Below, piece by piece: positions 1 to 4,787 of a stretch of DNA of 5,617 nucleotides (position 1 is its first letter; each line of letters starts with the position of its first letter). The notes under the pieces were generated by a model. That model saw nothing but the letters and a program-made list of their open reading frames with translations. It was not told the origin of the DNA and did not search any database. The position numbers were made by a program, and so were the translations under genes. The DNA comes from Rhodoferax sp. (lineage in GTDB: Bacteria > Pseudomonadota > Gammaproteobacteria > Burkholderiales > Burkholderiaceae_C): positions 5,551-11,167 of the forward strand of contig JAQSDS010000461.1 of assembly GCA_029946045.1 (NCBI GenBank). Direction: 5' to 3'.

Positions 1-24
1 AGCTGAGAGATCCCTACCCTTCCT

Positions 25-603
25 ATGCTTTACCTGATCCTTGGCCTGTTGCTTCTTTTGGGCACACATTCCGTGCGGATCGTGGCTGACGACTGGCGTA
101 CCCGCACCCGCGCCAGGATCGGGGCTTTGCGCTGGCGCGTGCTGTACGCGCTGCTGTCCTTGCTGGGCTTTATGCTGACAGCCTGGGGCTTTGCTCAGGC
201 GCGGCAAATGCCGGTGCAACTGTGGAGCCCACCCCCGGGCCTGCGGCATCTGGCGCTGCTGTTGGCCTTATTGAGTTTGGTGCTGCTGGCGGCTGCCTAT
301 GTGCCAGGCAACCGGATCAAGGCGCGCATGCATCACCCCATGTCGGTTTCAGTCACGTTGTGGGCTGCAGCCCACTTGCTGGCCAACGGCAATCTGGCCC
401 ATGTTGTGCTTTTTGGTACCTTCCTGATCTGGTCGGTACTGGCTTTCATGGCTGCCCGCAGGCGCGATGCCAGTGACCGCAGGCGTTATTCACAAGGAAC
501 CACGGGGGCAACCGGCATCAGCGTGGCGCTGGGGGTGGCGCTCTGGATCGCCTTCACGCTCTGGCTGCATGGCTTGCTGATAGGGGTCCGGCCTTTCGGT
601 TGA
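25..603 (+). CDS. NnrU family integral membrane protein
   Basis: This 192-residue protein is almost entirely hydrophobic. About five or six membrane segments are visible, roughly at residues 2-18, 38-56, 74-93, 108-121, 126-143 and 163-188. The N-terminal THSVRIVADDWR stretch, HPM (104-106) and AAHLLANG (115-122) are hallmarks of the NnrU family. NnrU was named from a gene linked to nitric-oxide and nitrite metabolism in denitrifying alphaproteobacteria. The plant 15-cis-zeta-carotene isomerase is a distant relative, and the His of HPM lies in the conserved core. The biochemical role of most bacterial members is unknown, so no reaction is assigned. ATG at 25 fits the usual family N-terminus, although only a weak purine stretch (GAGAG, 5-9) precedes it at long spacing. 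The upstream promoter is outside the window. No denitrification gene is visible nearby, so a denitrification role is not supported here. Confidence 0.88.
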   Translation: MLYLILGLLLLLGTHSVRIVADDWRTRTRARIGALRWRVLYALLSLLGFMLTAWGFAQARQMPVQLWSPPPGLRHLALLLALLSLVLLAAAYVPGNRIKARMHHPMSVSVTLWAAAHLLANGNLAHVVLFGTFLIWSVLAFMAARRRDASDRRRYSQGTTGATGISVALGVALWIAFTLWLHGLLIGVRPFG

Positions 604-621
604 CCAATTTGATACCTTGTA

Positions 622-656
622 GGTCAGACCACTCGCGCAGTGATGTGCTCTGACCC
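622..656. repeat. REP-like palindromic repeat, copy 1
   Basis: GGTCAGA (622-628) pairs perfectly with TCTGACC (649-655). After one mismatch, CAC/GTG-type pairs can extend the stem. The unit starts 18 bases after the nnrU-family stop and lies between converging genes, the usual site for extragenic palindromes. GGGGTCAGAG-type palindromes are frequent in Comamonadaceae genomes and are often associated with REP-associated tyrosine transposases. That link is from general knowledge, and no such transposase is present here. The hairpin could also help terminate transcription or protect mRNA 3' ends from either side, but it has no clear T-run. Confidence 0.6.
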
Positions 657-677
657 CAACAAAGTAGCAAAGCTTGC

Positions 678-713
678 GGTTCAGACCACTGCAAAGCGAC
701 GCGCTCTGACCCC
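678..713. repeat. REP-like palindromic repeat, copy 2
   Basis: This is a second, diverged copy of the preceding unit in the same orientation. Both share a GGT(T)CAGACCACT left arm and a GCTCTGACCCC right arm, followed by a C-rich CAAC, while the loop centres differ. The left arm has one extra T (GGTTCAGA, 678-685), so pairing with TCTGACC (705-711) leaves a one-base bulge. The copy ends eight bases before the DUF2788 stop codon, so it would sit in the 3' end of that transcript. The pair resembles the tandem arrangement of REP doublets. Confidence 0.55.
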
Positions 714-721
714 CCAACTGA

Positions 722-934
722 TTATTTAATGTCCATGAACCACTGGATCATGTATTTGGCAACAAAACCAACCATGCCAAAGGCCAACCCCAGCATCATC
801 ACAAAAAACCCAAACTTACCCGCTTTGGATTCCCAGGCCAGCTGGCCGATGATGAACAGCATATAGAGCATGAGACCGCCAACGCCAAAGGTCATGCCAA
901 AGGCGGCGATTTGTTCTTCGGTAAAACCAAACAT
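722..934 (-). CDS. DUF2788 domain-containing small membrane protein
   Basis: This small protein of about 70 residues starts MFGFTEEQIAAFGMTFGVGG and fits DUF2788 along its full length. It has two membrane helices, at about residues 12-32 and 43-64, separated by the charged WESKAGKFG loop that is well conserved in the family. Its function is unknown. The reading frame can be opened at a GTG at 940, but the ATG at 934 is preferred. A ribosome-binding sequence AGGGA (946-942) is seven bases from that ATG and only one base from the GTG. The ATG shares its A with the TGA stop of the upstream DUF2189 gene (TGATG), so the two are probably translationally coupled and co-transcribed. Confidence 0.85.
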   Translation of the reverse strand: MFGFTEEQIAAFGMTFGVGGLMLYMLFIIGQLAWESKAGKFGFFVMMLGLAFGMVGFVAKYMIQWFMDIK

Positions 935-1812
935 CAGCACGTCCCTCGTTCAGGCAACGCCGACACGTCCAGCAAGTCGCGGTAGGCGTGCCAGCTGGCG
1001 TGGCCGAGCAGCGGCACCAGAAGCACCAAGCCAATCAGTGCGGTGGCAAAACCCACGAAGGTCAGCACCATAAGGGTCGCCCCCCAAAAAGCCATCGGTA
1101 CTGGGTTGCCCAATACAACCCGCCAGCTCGCAGCAATAGCCTGCCAGATGCCGACCTGACGGTCGAGTAGCAAGGGGATGGTGATCACCGTCGAGGCAAA
1201 AATGGGCGCCACCAGCGACCCCCCGAGCGCCAGCCAGGCCTCGAACAACCACCCCTCCTTGGCCAGCACCACCTGCTGAACAAAGACCAGCGGCGAGGTG
1301 ATGGGCACCGGTGCCAACGAGGTAATCAGGGCCGCTGAAACGAGCACCCAGACGGTACCGCCCAGGGCCAGCAGCACGCCAAACCGCACCAGTTGCCATT
1401 GCGCTTCGCCCCAGGGCTGAATCTGGCCATGCTTCCAGTTAAGCCAGGTTTCCAGCACCTTTGAAACGCCAGCTTTTTCACCCCGCTCCAGGCCACGACT
1501 CAAGGCATACAAACTGGTTACCAACACCGGGCCAACCAACAGGAAGCCTGAAAACGCGCCGGCCAGGAACCAAAAACGATCATGAGCCACCCATAGCATG
1601 ACCACACCGATCAACGCGAGCACAGCGCCGTGCAACACGCTGATCCAGCCACAATGCGTCAGGTCATGCCAGCCCCTGAGCAACCAGGACAGGGGTTGAC
1701 CCGCGCCCACGGTACGCACAAGGACTTTGGCACCGGAAAAAGTGGGGTGGCTGGTGTGTGGCAAGGAGTTGGACATGGCAAGTAAAAAAATGAAACTGCT
1801 GAATGTTGCCAC
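934..1812 (-). CDS. DUF2189 domain-containing polytopic membrane protein
   Basis: This 292-residue protein is largely membrane-embedded. Hydrophobic segments lie near residues 57-75, 82-104, 142-165, 190-215 and 238-268. The N-terminal half carries the LLRGWHDL element, and the C-terminus ends with LGHASWHAYRDLLD, a conserved DUF2189 signature. Proteins of this type are uncharacterised, and their genes often lie near respiratory or cytochrome genes; nothing visible here gives a substrate. The start is uncertain. GTG at 1812 has a strong GGAGGG (1825-1820) seven bases upstream but adds a hydrophobic MATFSSFIFLLA stretch. ATG at 1776 gives a more typical family N-terminus (MSNSLPHTSH...) but has only a T-rich stretch before it and no Shine-Dalgarno sequence. 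The gene overlaps DUF2788 by one base and forms a two-gene operon with it. Confidence 0.85.
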   Translation of the reverse strand: MATFSSFIFLLAMSNSLPHTSHPTFSGAKVLVRTVGAGQPLSWLLRGWHDLTHCGWISVLHGAVLALIGVVMLWVAHDRFWFLAGAFSGFLLVGPVLVTSLYALSRGLERGEKAGVSKVLETWLNWKHGQIQPWGEAQWQLVRFGVLLALGGTVWVLVSAALITSLAPVPITSPLVFVQQVVLAKEGWLFEAWLALGGSLVAPIFASTVITIPLLLDRQVGIWQAIAASWRVVLGNPVPMAFWGATLMVLTFVGFATALIGLVLLVPLLGHASWHAYRDLLDVSALPERGTC

Positions 1813-1819
1813 AAGCAGG

Positions 1820-1825
1820 CCCTCC
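1820..1825 (-). promoter_or_regulatory. Ribosome-binding site favouring the GTG start of the DUF2189 gene
   Basis: The minus strand reads GGAGGG seven bases before GTG 1812, a near-ideal Shine-Dalgarno arrangement. It is the main reason for preferring 1812 over the ATG at 1776, which has none. Confidence 0.5.
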
Positions 1826-1842
1826 GTCTGGTCCCATGACGC

Positions 1843-1884
1843 AAAAGCAGGGGCGGCGTCCGCTTGATGCGAATGCCGCCCCTG
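1843..1884 (-). terminator. Probable rho-independent terminator of the Spy-like gene
   Basis: CAGGGGCGGC (1848-1857) and GCCGCCCCTG (1875-1884) form a perfect 10-bp GC-rich stem, with a further CGC/GCG pairing inside the loop. On the minus strand the stem is followed by CTTTTGC, a short T-run of four. It lies 35 to 71 bases past the stop of the LTXXQ protein and upstream of the DUF2189 gene, separating the two transcripts. The short T-run suggests termination may be partial, leaving some readthrough into DUF2189, for which I see no clear promoter. Confidence 0.65.
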
Positions 1885-1887
1885 AAA

Positions 1888-1917
1888 GGCTGATGCCGGA
1901 AAGCTGGCTAGTCAGCC
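1888..1917 (-). other. Second hairpin directly after the Spy-like stop codon
   Basis: GGCTGA (1888-1893) pairs with TCAGCC (1912-1917), and an inner GCC/GGC pairing (1895-1897 with 1906-1908) continues the stem. It begins two bases after the stop codon and sits immediately upstream of the stronger terminator stem, so the 3' end of the transcript would carry two hairpins in tandem. It has only TTT after it on the minus strand and is probably an RNA-stabilising or accessory element. Confidence 0.4.
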
Positions 1918-1918
1918 C

Positions 1919-2461
1919 TTAGACTTTGGGTTGCATCATGCCCTTGCCACCGTGCATGGCCTTGTGTGAACCACGGCCTTGCATGGCCTGAGCATCAAAC
2001 ACCTTTTGTTGCTCAGGCGTTAACACGGCATAAAACGTCTTGGTGGCTTCCGTGCGCTGGTCCATGGCAGCGGTCATCTCGCCCATGTGCTGGGCACGCA
2101 GCTCTTTCATTTTGTCAAGCCGCTCAGGGGTGGTGAGCTTGGCCATGTCAGGCATGGCGGCAGCCTGACCCTTCATGCCTGCCGGTGCTTTGTGGCTGGC
2201 TAAAAAGGCGGTCCAGGCTGGTTCCTGCGCCGAGCTAAGCTTGAGTTGCGCTTTCAGGGCCGCGTGGCGCTTATCCATCCTGGCCTGCATCTTGGCCGGA
2301 TCCATCTTGCCCATGCCGGGGTGGTTCATGCCTTGGTCTTGCATATAGCCATGGGGTCCGGTCATGTCACACGGCGCACCGCCCATGGGAGCTTGTGAGT
2401 AGGCAAAACCTGCCGCCAGCATCAAACCAGCGACCAGGGAAATTTTGAGATTGGTTTTCAT
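1919..2461 (-). CDS. Spy/CpxP-like periplasmic protein with LTXXQ motif, Met/His-rich
   Basis: This 180-residue protein has a clear signal peptide: MKTNLK, a hydrophobic core at residues 7-20, and a probable cleavage site around Ser-Gln-Ala (22-24). The mature part is helical and charged, with two motifs typical of the Spy/CpxP (LTXXQ) family, LSSAQ at 75-79 and LTPEQQ at 147-152. Family members are periplasmic chaperones or envelope-stress sensors. The N-terminal segment (26-63) and C-terminal tail (160-178) are unusually rich in Met, His and Gly, with one Cys at 31. That composition is common in periplasmic copper-binding proteins, and copA/copZ lie 2 kb away, so copper-stress chaperoning is a reasonable inference. 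Two adjacent ATGs exist (2464 and 2461). GAAGGA (2474-2469) is seven bases from the second, which is preferred. The frame stays open to 2890, but that extension is antisense to rdgC and is not coding. Confidence 0.85.
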   Translation of the reverse strand: MKTNLKISLVAGLMLAAGFAYSQAPMGGAPCDMTGPHGYMQDQGMNHPGMGKMDPAKMQARMDKRHAALKAQLKLSSAQEPAWTAFLASHKAPAGMKGQAAAMPDMAKLTTPERLDKMKELRAQHMGEMTAAMDQRTEATKTFYAVLTPEQQKVFDAQAMQGRGSHKAMHGGKGMMQPKV

Positions 2462-2571
2462 CATCGAGTCCTTCAAGTTAAAGCCAATGACCTGAAAGTG
2501 GCATCGGCGTGAAGAGAAGTGTGCGCTGCCCGTGTATCTCGGACATGAGGCTGGGAGAAAGCTTTGTAAAG

Positions 2572-2600
2572 TTGTGTCGGCTTCATCTGTCCAATTTAAT
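2572..2600 (+). promoter_or_regulatory. Candidate sigma-70 promoter for rdgC
   Basis: TTGTGT (2572-2577) and TTTAAT (2595-2600) are separated by 17 bases. The -10 matches consensus at five of six positions and the -35 at three of six. Transcription would start near 2607, about 42 bases before the GTG start. This is pattern matching only. No matching promoter for the divergent Spy-like gene was convincing in the same 187-bp gap. Confidence 0.35.
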
Positions 2601-2636
2601 GGGATGATTGGCGGCTTTTTAGTCGTCGTTATTTTT

Positions 2637-2641
2637 AGAGG
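2637..2641 (+). promoter_or_regulatory. Ribosome-binding site fixing the GTG start of rdgC
   Basis: AGAGG ends seven bases before GTG 2649. It excludes the longer upstream ATG at 2532, whose extra 39 residues do not resemble RdgC, and the internal ATG at 2667. Confidence 0.6.
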
Positions 2642-2648
2642 TTTTCCC

Positions 2649-3545
2649 GTGTTCAAGAACGTCATCATGTACCGTATTACTCCAGCCTGGAGCCTGAGCG
2701 CCGAGGAAGTAGAGGCCCACCTGCAGAACAACCACTTTGTTGAATGTGGTGCCAGCCAGGAAAAGTCCATCGGCTGGATGGAGCCGCGTGGTGAAGCCAA
2801 CGGGCCGCTGCTGGAAGTGGTGGCCGGCCAATGGATTTTGAAACTCATGACCGAGACCCGCGCCCTGCCCACCTCGGTAGTCAACCGCAAGGCCCAGGAG
2901 CGCGTGGCTCACATTGAAGCCAGCACCGGGCGCAAACCTGGCAAAAAAGAAACACGTGACCTGAAGGACGACATTCGGCTGGAGCTGTTGCCCATGGCTT
3001 TCACCAAGCAGTCCAGCACCTTGGTATGGATTGACCGTGATGCCCAACTGCTGGTGACCGATGCCGGTAGCCAGGCCCGCGCCGATGAGCTGATCACCCT
3101 GCTGGTGCAAAACTTGCCAGGCCTGGCCCTGACTTTGATCGACACCCAGATGTCTCCCAGTGCTGCCATGGCCGACTGGCTGGTGACGCAGGAGGCGCCG
3201 CAAGGCTTCAGCGTAGACCAGGAATGCGAGCTCAAAGCCGCCGATGAATCCAAGGCGGTGGTGCGCTACGCCCGCCACCGGCTCGATACCGATGAGGTCA
3301 GGCAACATATCGAAGTCGGCAAAATGCCCACCCGCCTGGCCCTGACCTGGAACGACCGGGTGTCGTTTGTGCTGACCGAGGGGCTGCAACTGAAAAAGCT
3401 GGCGTTTCTGGAAGTGGTATTTGAAGCTGCAAGCAAAGGCAAGGACGACGGCTTTGACGCCGATGTAGCCATTGCCACTGGTGAGCTGCAACAGGCGCTG
3501 CCAGCGCTGCTGGAAGCGCTGGGTGGCGAGCCAGCGCTGGTTTGA
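2649..3545 (+). CDS. rdgC: Recombination-associated protein RdgC
   Basis: This 298-residue protein is close in length to E. coli RdgC (303 residues). RdgC is a nucleoid-associated protein that forms a ring-shaped dimer around DNA and restrains RecA-promoted strand exchange; in Neisseria it affects pilin variation. Visible similarities run along the whole chain: FKNVIMYRI at the start (E. coli FKNLMVYRL), LKDDIRLELLPMAF (105-118; E. coli LKDEVLHSLLPRAF), LVWIDR (125-130), QGFSVDQECELK (185-196), HIEVGKMPTRLALTW (220-234) and the C-terminal FDADVAIATGEL with EALGGE. Phe118 aligns with the finger-region Phe of the E. coli protein. The GTG start reproduces the usual FKN N-terminus and has a good ribosome-binding site. 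The gene is monocistronic on this strand, diverges from the Spy-like gene, and stops one base from the convergent DUF2892 stop. Confidence 0.95.
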   Translation: MFKNVIMYRITPAWSLSAEEVEAHLQNNHFVECGASQEKSIGWMEPRGEANGPLLEVVAGQWILKLMTETRALPTSVVNRKAQERVAHIEASTGRKPGKKETRDLKDDIRLELLPMAFTKQSSTLVWIDRDAQLLVTDAGSQARADELITLLVQNLPGLALTLIDTQMSPSAAMADWLVTQEAPQGFSVDQECELKAADESKAVVRYARHRLDTDEVRQHIEVGKMPTRLALTWNDRVSFVLTEGLQLKKLAFLEVVFEAASKGKDDGFDADVAIATGELQQALPALLEALGGEPALV

Positions 3546-3546
3546 T

Positions 3547-3738
3547 TTACTTCTTCATCGAGCAGGTGTTCCAGCCAAAAATGGCATAGGGTGGGCACCA
3601 GCCAATGGCACCCGTGGCCAGTGGCACCACGCCCAGCCAGCCCCAGACACCAATGGTTCCAGTGAGCGTCAGGCCAATCAGCACCAGTCCGAGCACGATG
3701 CGCAAAATGCGGTCAATGCCGCCGACGTTTGATTTCAT
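3547..3738 (-). CDS. DUF2892 (YgaP-type transmembrane domain) protein
   Basis: This 63-residue protein matches DUF2892 over its whole length, with NVGGIDRILRIVLG (4-17) at the N-terminus and WCPPYAIFGWNTC (47-59) at the C-terminus. Two membrane helices are visible, at about 13-29 and 32-47. The family includes the membrane part of YgaP, where it is fused to a rhodanese domain; here no rhodanese is fused or adjacent. The two cysteines (48 and 59) are typical of the family. The biochemical role is not established. ATG 3738 has AAGGAG (3749-3744) five bases upstream. The gene lies downstream of the Crp/Fnr-type regulator on the same strand, 94 bases after it, and has its own candidate class II promoter in that gap. 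Its stop is one base from that of rdgC. Confidence 0.88.
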   Translation of the reverse strand: MKSNVGGIDRILRIVLGLVLIGLTLTGTIGVWGWLGVVPLATGAIGWCPPYAIFGWNTCSMKK

Positions 3739-3776
3739 GAAAACTCCTTGAGGTCAGGTTGAAGAACAGAGGACCG

Positions 3777-3819
3777 ATTACAGCGCAATCAGCCCGCCAG
3801 GTCTGTGACTCAAGTCACC
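3777..3819 (-). promoter_or_regulatory. Candidate class II Crp/Fnr-dependent promoter of the DUF2892 gene
   Basis: GTGACTCAAGTCAC (3805-3818) is a perfect dyad with five-base arms spaced as in Crp/Fnr operators (GTGAC-N4-GTCAC; read as CRP type, TGTGA-N6-TCACC at 3804-3819). On the minus strand a -10 hexamer TGTAAT lies at 3782-3777, five of six matches to consensus. Placing the start seven bases beyond it, at 3770, puts the dyad centre (3811.5) at -41.5, the standard class II activator position where the site replaces the -35 box. The resulting leader of about 32 bases contains the ribosome-binding site. The start point is inferred and could shift by a base or two. Confidence 0.6.
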
Positions 3820-3847
3820 CAGCCTGTCGCGTTCACGCCGGCTGGGT
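3817..3847 (-). other. Hairpin over the stop codon of the Crp/Fnr-type gene
   Basis: ACCCAGCC (3817-3824) and GGCTGGGT (3840-3847) form a perfect 8-bp stem with a 15-base loop that contains the regulator's TGA stop. The stem base overlaps the DUF2892 operator dyad by two or three bases. No T-run follows on the minus strand, so it is not a standard terminator. It might slow readthrough or stabilise the regulator's mRNA, or simply reflect sequence constraint. Confidence 0.35.
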
Positions 3848-4501
3848 ACTCACCAGGGTCCGCAGAGCGGCGCCATTGACGATCTGGATCTGCTCACGGC
3901 CCAAGCTGACCCAGCCCTCGCGCTCAAAGCGGCGCAACAACCGGGTCACCATTTCCCGCACGGTACCCAGCTCATCGGCCAAGGTCTGGTGCGTCACATT
4001 GAGCTGCTGGCCACGTCCCAGCAAAGCCGCCGCCAGACGGCGGTCCAGCCGTTGAAACGCTACCGCATCAATCAGGCTGGTCAGATCCGCCATGCGTTCG
4101 GCAAACAGGCCCAGCACGTCGTTGCGAAATGCCGGGGTTTCAAGCCAGCGCCGGAACAAGTCTGGTTTAACCAGCAACAGGTCGCTGGATTTGGTCGTGA
4201 TGCCAAAAGCCGTAAGCGGCTGAACCCGAAACAGGCAGGCACTTGAGACCAGACACAACTCACCCGGAACCACCCGGTACAACTCCAGCGATCGCCCATC
4301 ACCCGAGTTTCGAGACACCTTGATTTCACCCCTCAACACCAGAGGAAAGCCCTGACAAGGCGTGTTTTCAGTGAACAACACGGTGTTGGCGGGGACCTCA
4401 AAAGGCTGCAGCCCAGATTCCGGGGCCTGCAGTGCCGGCTGGACCTGGGCCAGTGACGGGTATAAATCTATCAGCAGCGCCACAGTAGCCAAAGCGTTCA
4501 T
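3833..4501 (-). CDS. Crp/Fnr family transcriptional regulator
   Basis: This 222-residue protein has the full Crp/Fnr layout: a cyclic-nucleotide-binding-type beta-roll at about residues 30-115, a long dimerisation helix at about 122-150, and a C-terminal winged helix-turn-helix at about 165-210. The HTH reads VTHQTLADELGTVREMVTRL, and its recognition helix has Arg182-Glu183-x3-Arg187, matching the CRP contacts Arg180/Glu181/Arg185. FNR has Val in place of the first Arg. The N-terminal Cys cluster of FNR is absent. Cysteines occur instead at 49, 83 and 89 inside the beta-roll (PCQGF and LCLVSSACL), so an iron-sulfur cluster of FNR type is unlikely and thiol or other ligand sensing is possible. 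The effector is unknown. The start lies 12 bases after the copZ stop; GAGG (4515-4512) overlaps that stop and serves as ribosome-binding site. It probably forms an operon with copZ and may activate DUF2892. Confidence 0.9.
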   Translation of the reverse strand: MNALATVALLIDLYPSLAQVQPALQAPESGLQPFEVPANTVLFTENTPCQGFPLVLRGEIKVSRNSGDGRSLELYRVVPGELCLVSSACLFRVQPLTAFGITTKSSDLLLVKPDLFRRWLETPAFRNDVLGLFAERMADLTSLIDAVAFQRLDRRLAAALLGRGQQLNVTHQTLADELGTVREMVTRLLRRFEREGWVSLGREQIQIVNGAALRTLVSTQPA

Positions 4502-4513
4502 GCCTGACTGGCC

Positions 4514-4711
4514 TCAGGCTGCAACGGTGTAACCTTCTTCAGCAATGGCCTGGGCAAGGGCTTCACGTGGTTGATCCGAATCAACTTCAACCCGATTCTG
4601 GGTACGGTCGGCTTGCACTTCTGCGGCGCGGTCGAGCAGGCGCACGGCACGCACCACGGCTTTCTCACAATGTTCACAGGTCATGCCGGTCACGGTAAAA
4701 ATCTGTTTCAT
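4514..4711 (-). CDS. copZ: CopZ-like copper chaperone (heavy-metal-associated domain)
   Basis: This 65-residue protein is a single HMA domain of the usual beta-alpha-beta-beta-alpha-beta size. The metal site is GMTCEHC at 9-15, with Cys12 and Cys15 binding Cu(I). GY near the end (60-61) closes the fold as in CopZ and Atx1. It would carry Cu(I) in the cytoplasm to the divergent P-type ATPase. The Met-x-Cys-x2-Cys form fits copper, but HMA domains of zinc or mercury systems look similar; the copper call leans on the neighbouring copA. ATG 4711 has GAGGGA (4723-4718) six bases upstream. The gene heads the minus-strand group copZ, Crp/Fnr regulator, DUF2892, and contains a perfect FNR-type palindrome in codons 43-47. 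Confidence 0.9.
   Translation of the reverse strand: MKQIFTVTGMTCEHCEKAVVRAVRLLDRAAEVQADRTQNRVEVDSDQPREALAQAIAEEGYTVAA
4571..4584. promoter_or_regulatory. Perfect FNR-type palindrome inside copZ
   Basis: TTGATCCGAATCAA matches the FNR/ANR consensus TTGAT-N4-ATCAA at all ten defined positions, and G4570/C4585 extend the dyad by one pair. It lies in codons Val43 to Gln47 of copZ, with its edge 69 bases upstream of the Crp/Fnr gene start. No good -10 box sits 41.5 bases from its centre on the minus strand, so a class II promoter is not supported. It could act by class I activation, by blocking transcription, or be coincidental. Confidence 0.4.
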
Positions 4712-4787
4712 TCAAATTCCCTCGAAAATACGACAACAAGAAAAGCGCGTATTGTGAACCTTGTCTGCAATCTATGGCCTAAGCCCA
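4712..4787. promoter_or_regulatory. Divergent copZ/copA intergenic region
   Basis: Both copper genes must start transcription within or near these 76 bases. I do not see the CueR-type dyad (CCTTCC-N7-GGAAGG) or a clear sigma-70 promoter with a long 19-base spacer in either direction. A partly symmetric stretch, ATTGTGAACCTTGTCTGCAAT (4751-4771), has ATTG/CAAT ends and weak similarity (seven of ten arm positions) to the DUF2892 operator. The only promoter-like TATTTT for copZ (4730-4725) abuts the ribosome-binding site and would start the mRNA inside it. Confidence 0.4.

Noticed and set aside
222..476. Second plus-strand open frame inside the NnrU-family gene
   Set aside because: It overlaps a well-recognised gene in another frame and encodes a low-complexity, unrecognisable product.
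622..713. Possible two-repeat CRISPR remnant
   Set aside because: The units are palindromic, diverged from each other, and separated by about 20 bases without a conserved spacer length; no cas gene is nearby.
2532..2648. Upstream extension of rdgC from ATG 2532
   Set aside because: The added residues do not match RdgC, and the GTG at 2649 has a correctly spaced ribosome-binding site and the family N-terminus.
2462..2890. N-terminal extension of the Spy-like reading frame
   Set aside because: The extension runs antisense through the start of rdgC, lacks a ribosome-binding site, and would bury a clear signal peptide in the middle of the protein.
2619..3491. Long minus-strand open frame opposite rdgC (290 codons)
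   Set aside because: It is a shadow of the well-supported rdgC gene in GC-rich DNA; its translation resembles no family and has no start signals.
4536..4584. Class II promoter driven by the FNR-type palindrome for the Crp/Fnr gene
   Set aside because: No hexamer resembling a -10 box is found at the required distance; the palindrome is kept only as a binding-site candidate.
4725..4730. TATTTT as the -10 box of copZ, with 4754-4767 as an activator site
   Set aside because: Transcription would begin at about 4718, within the ribosome-binding site of copZ, and the putative operator matches only seven of ten arm positions.
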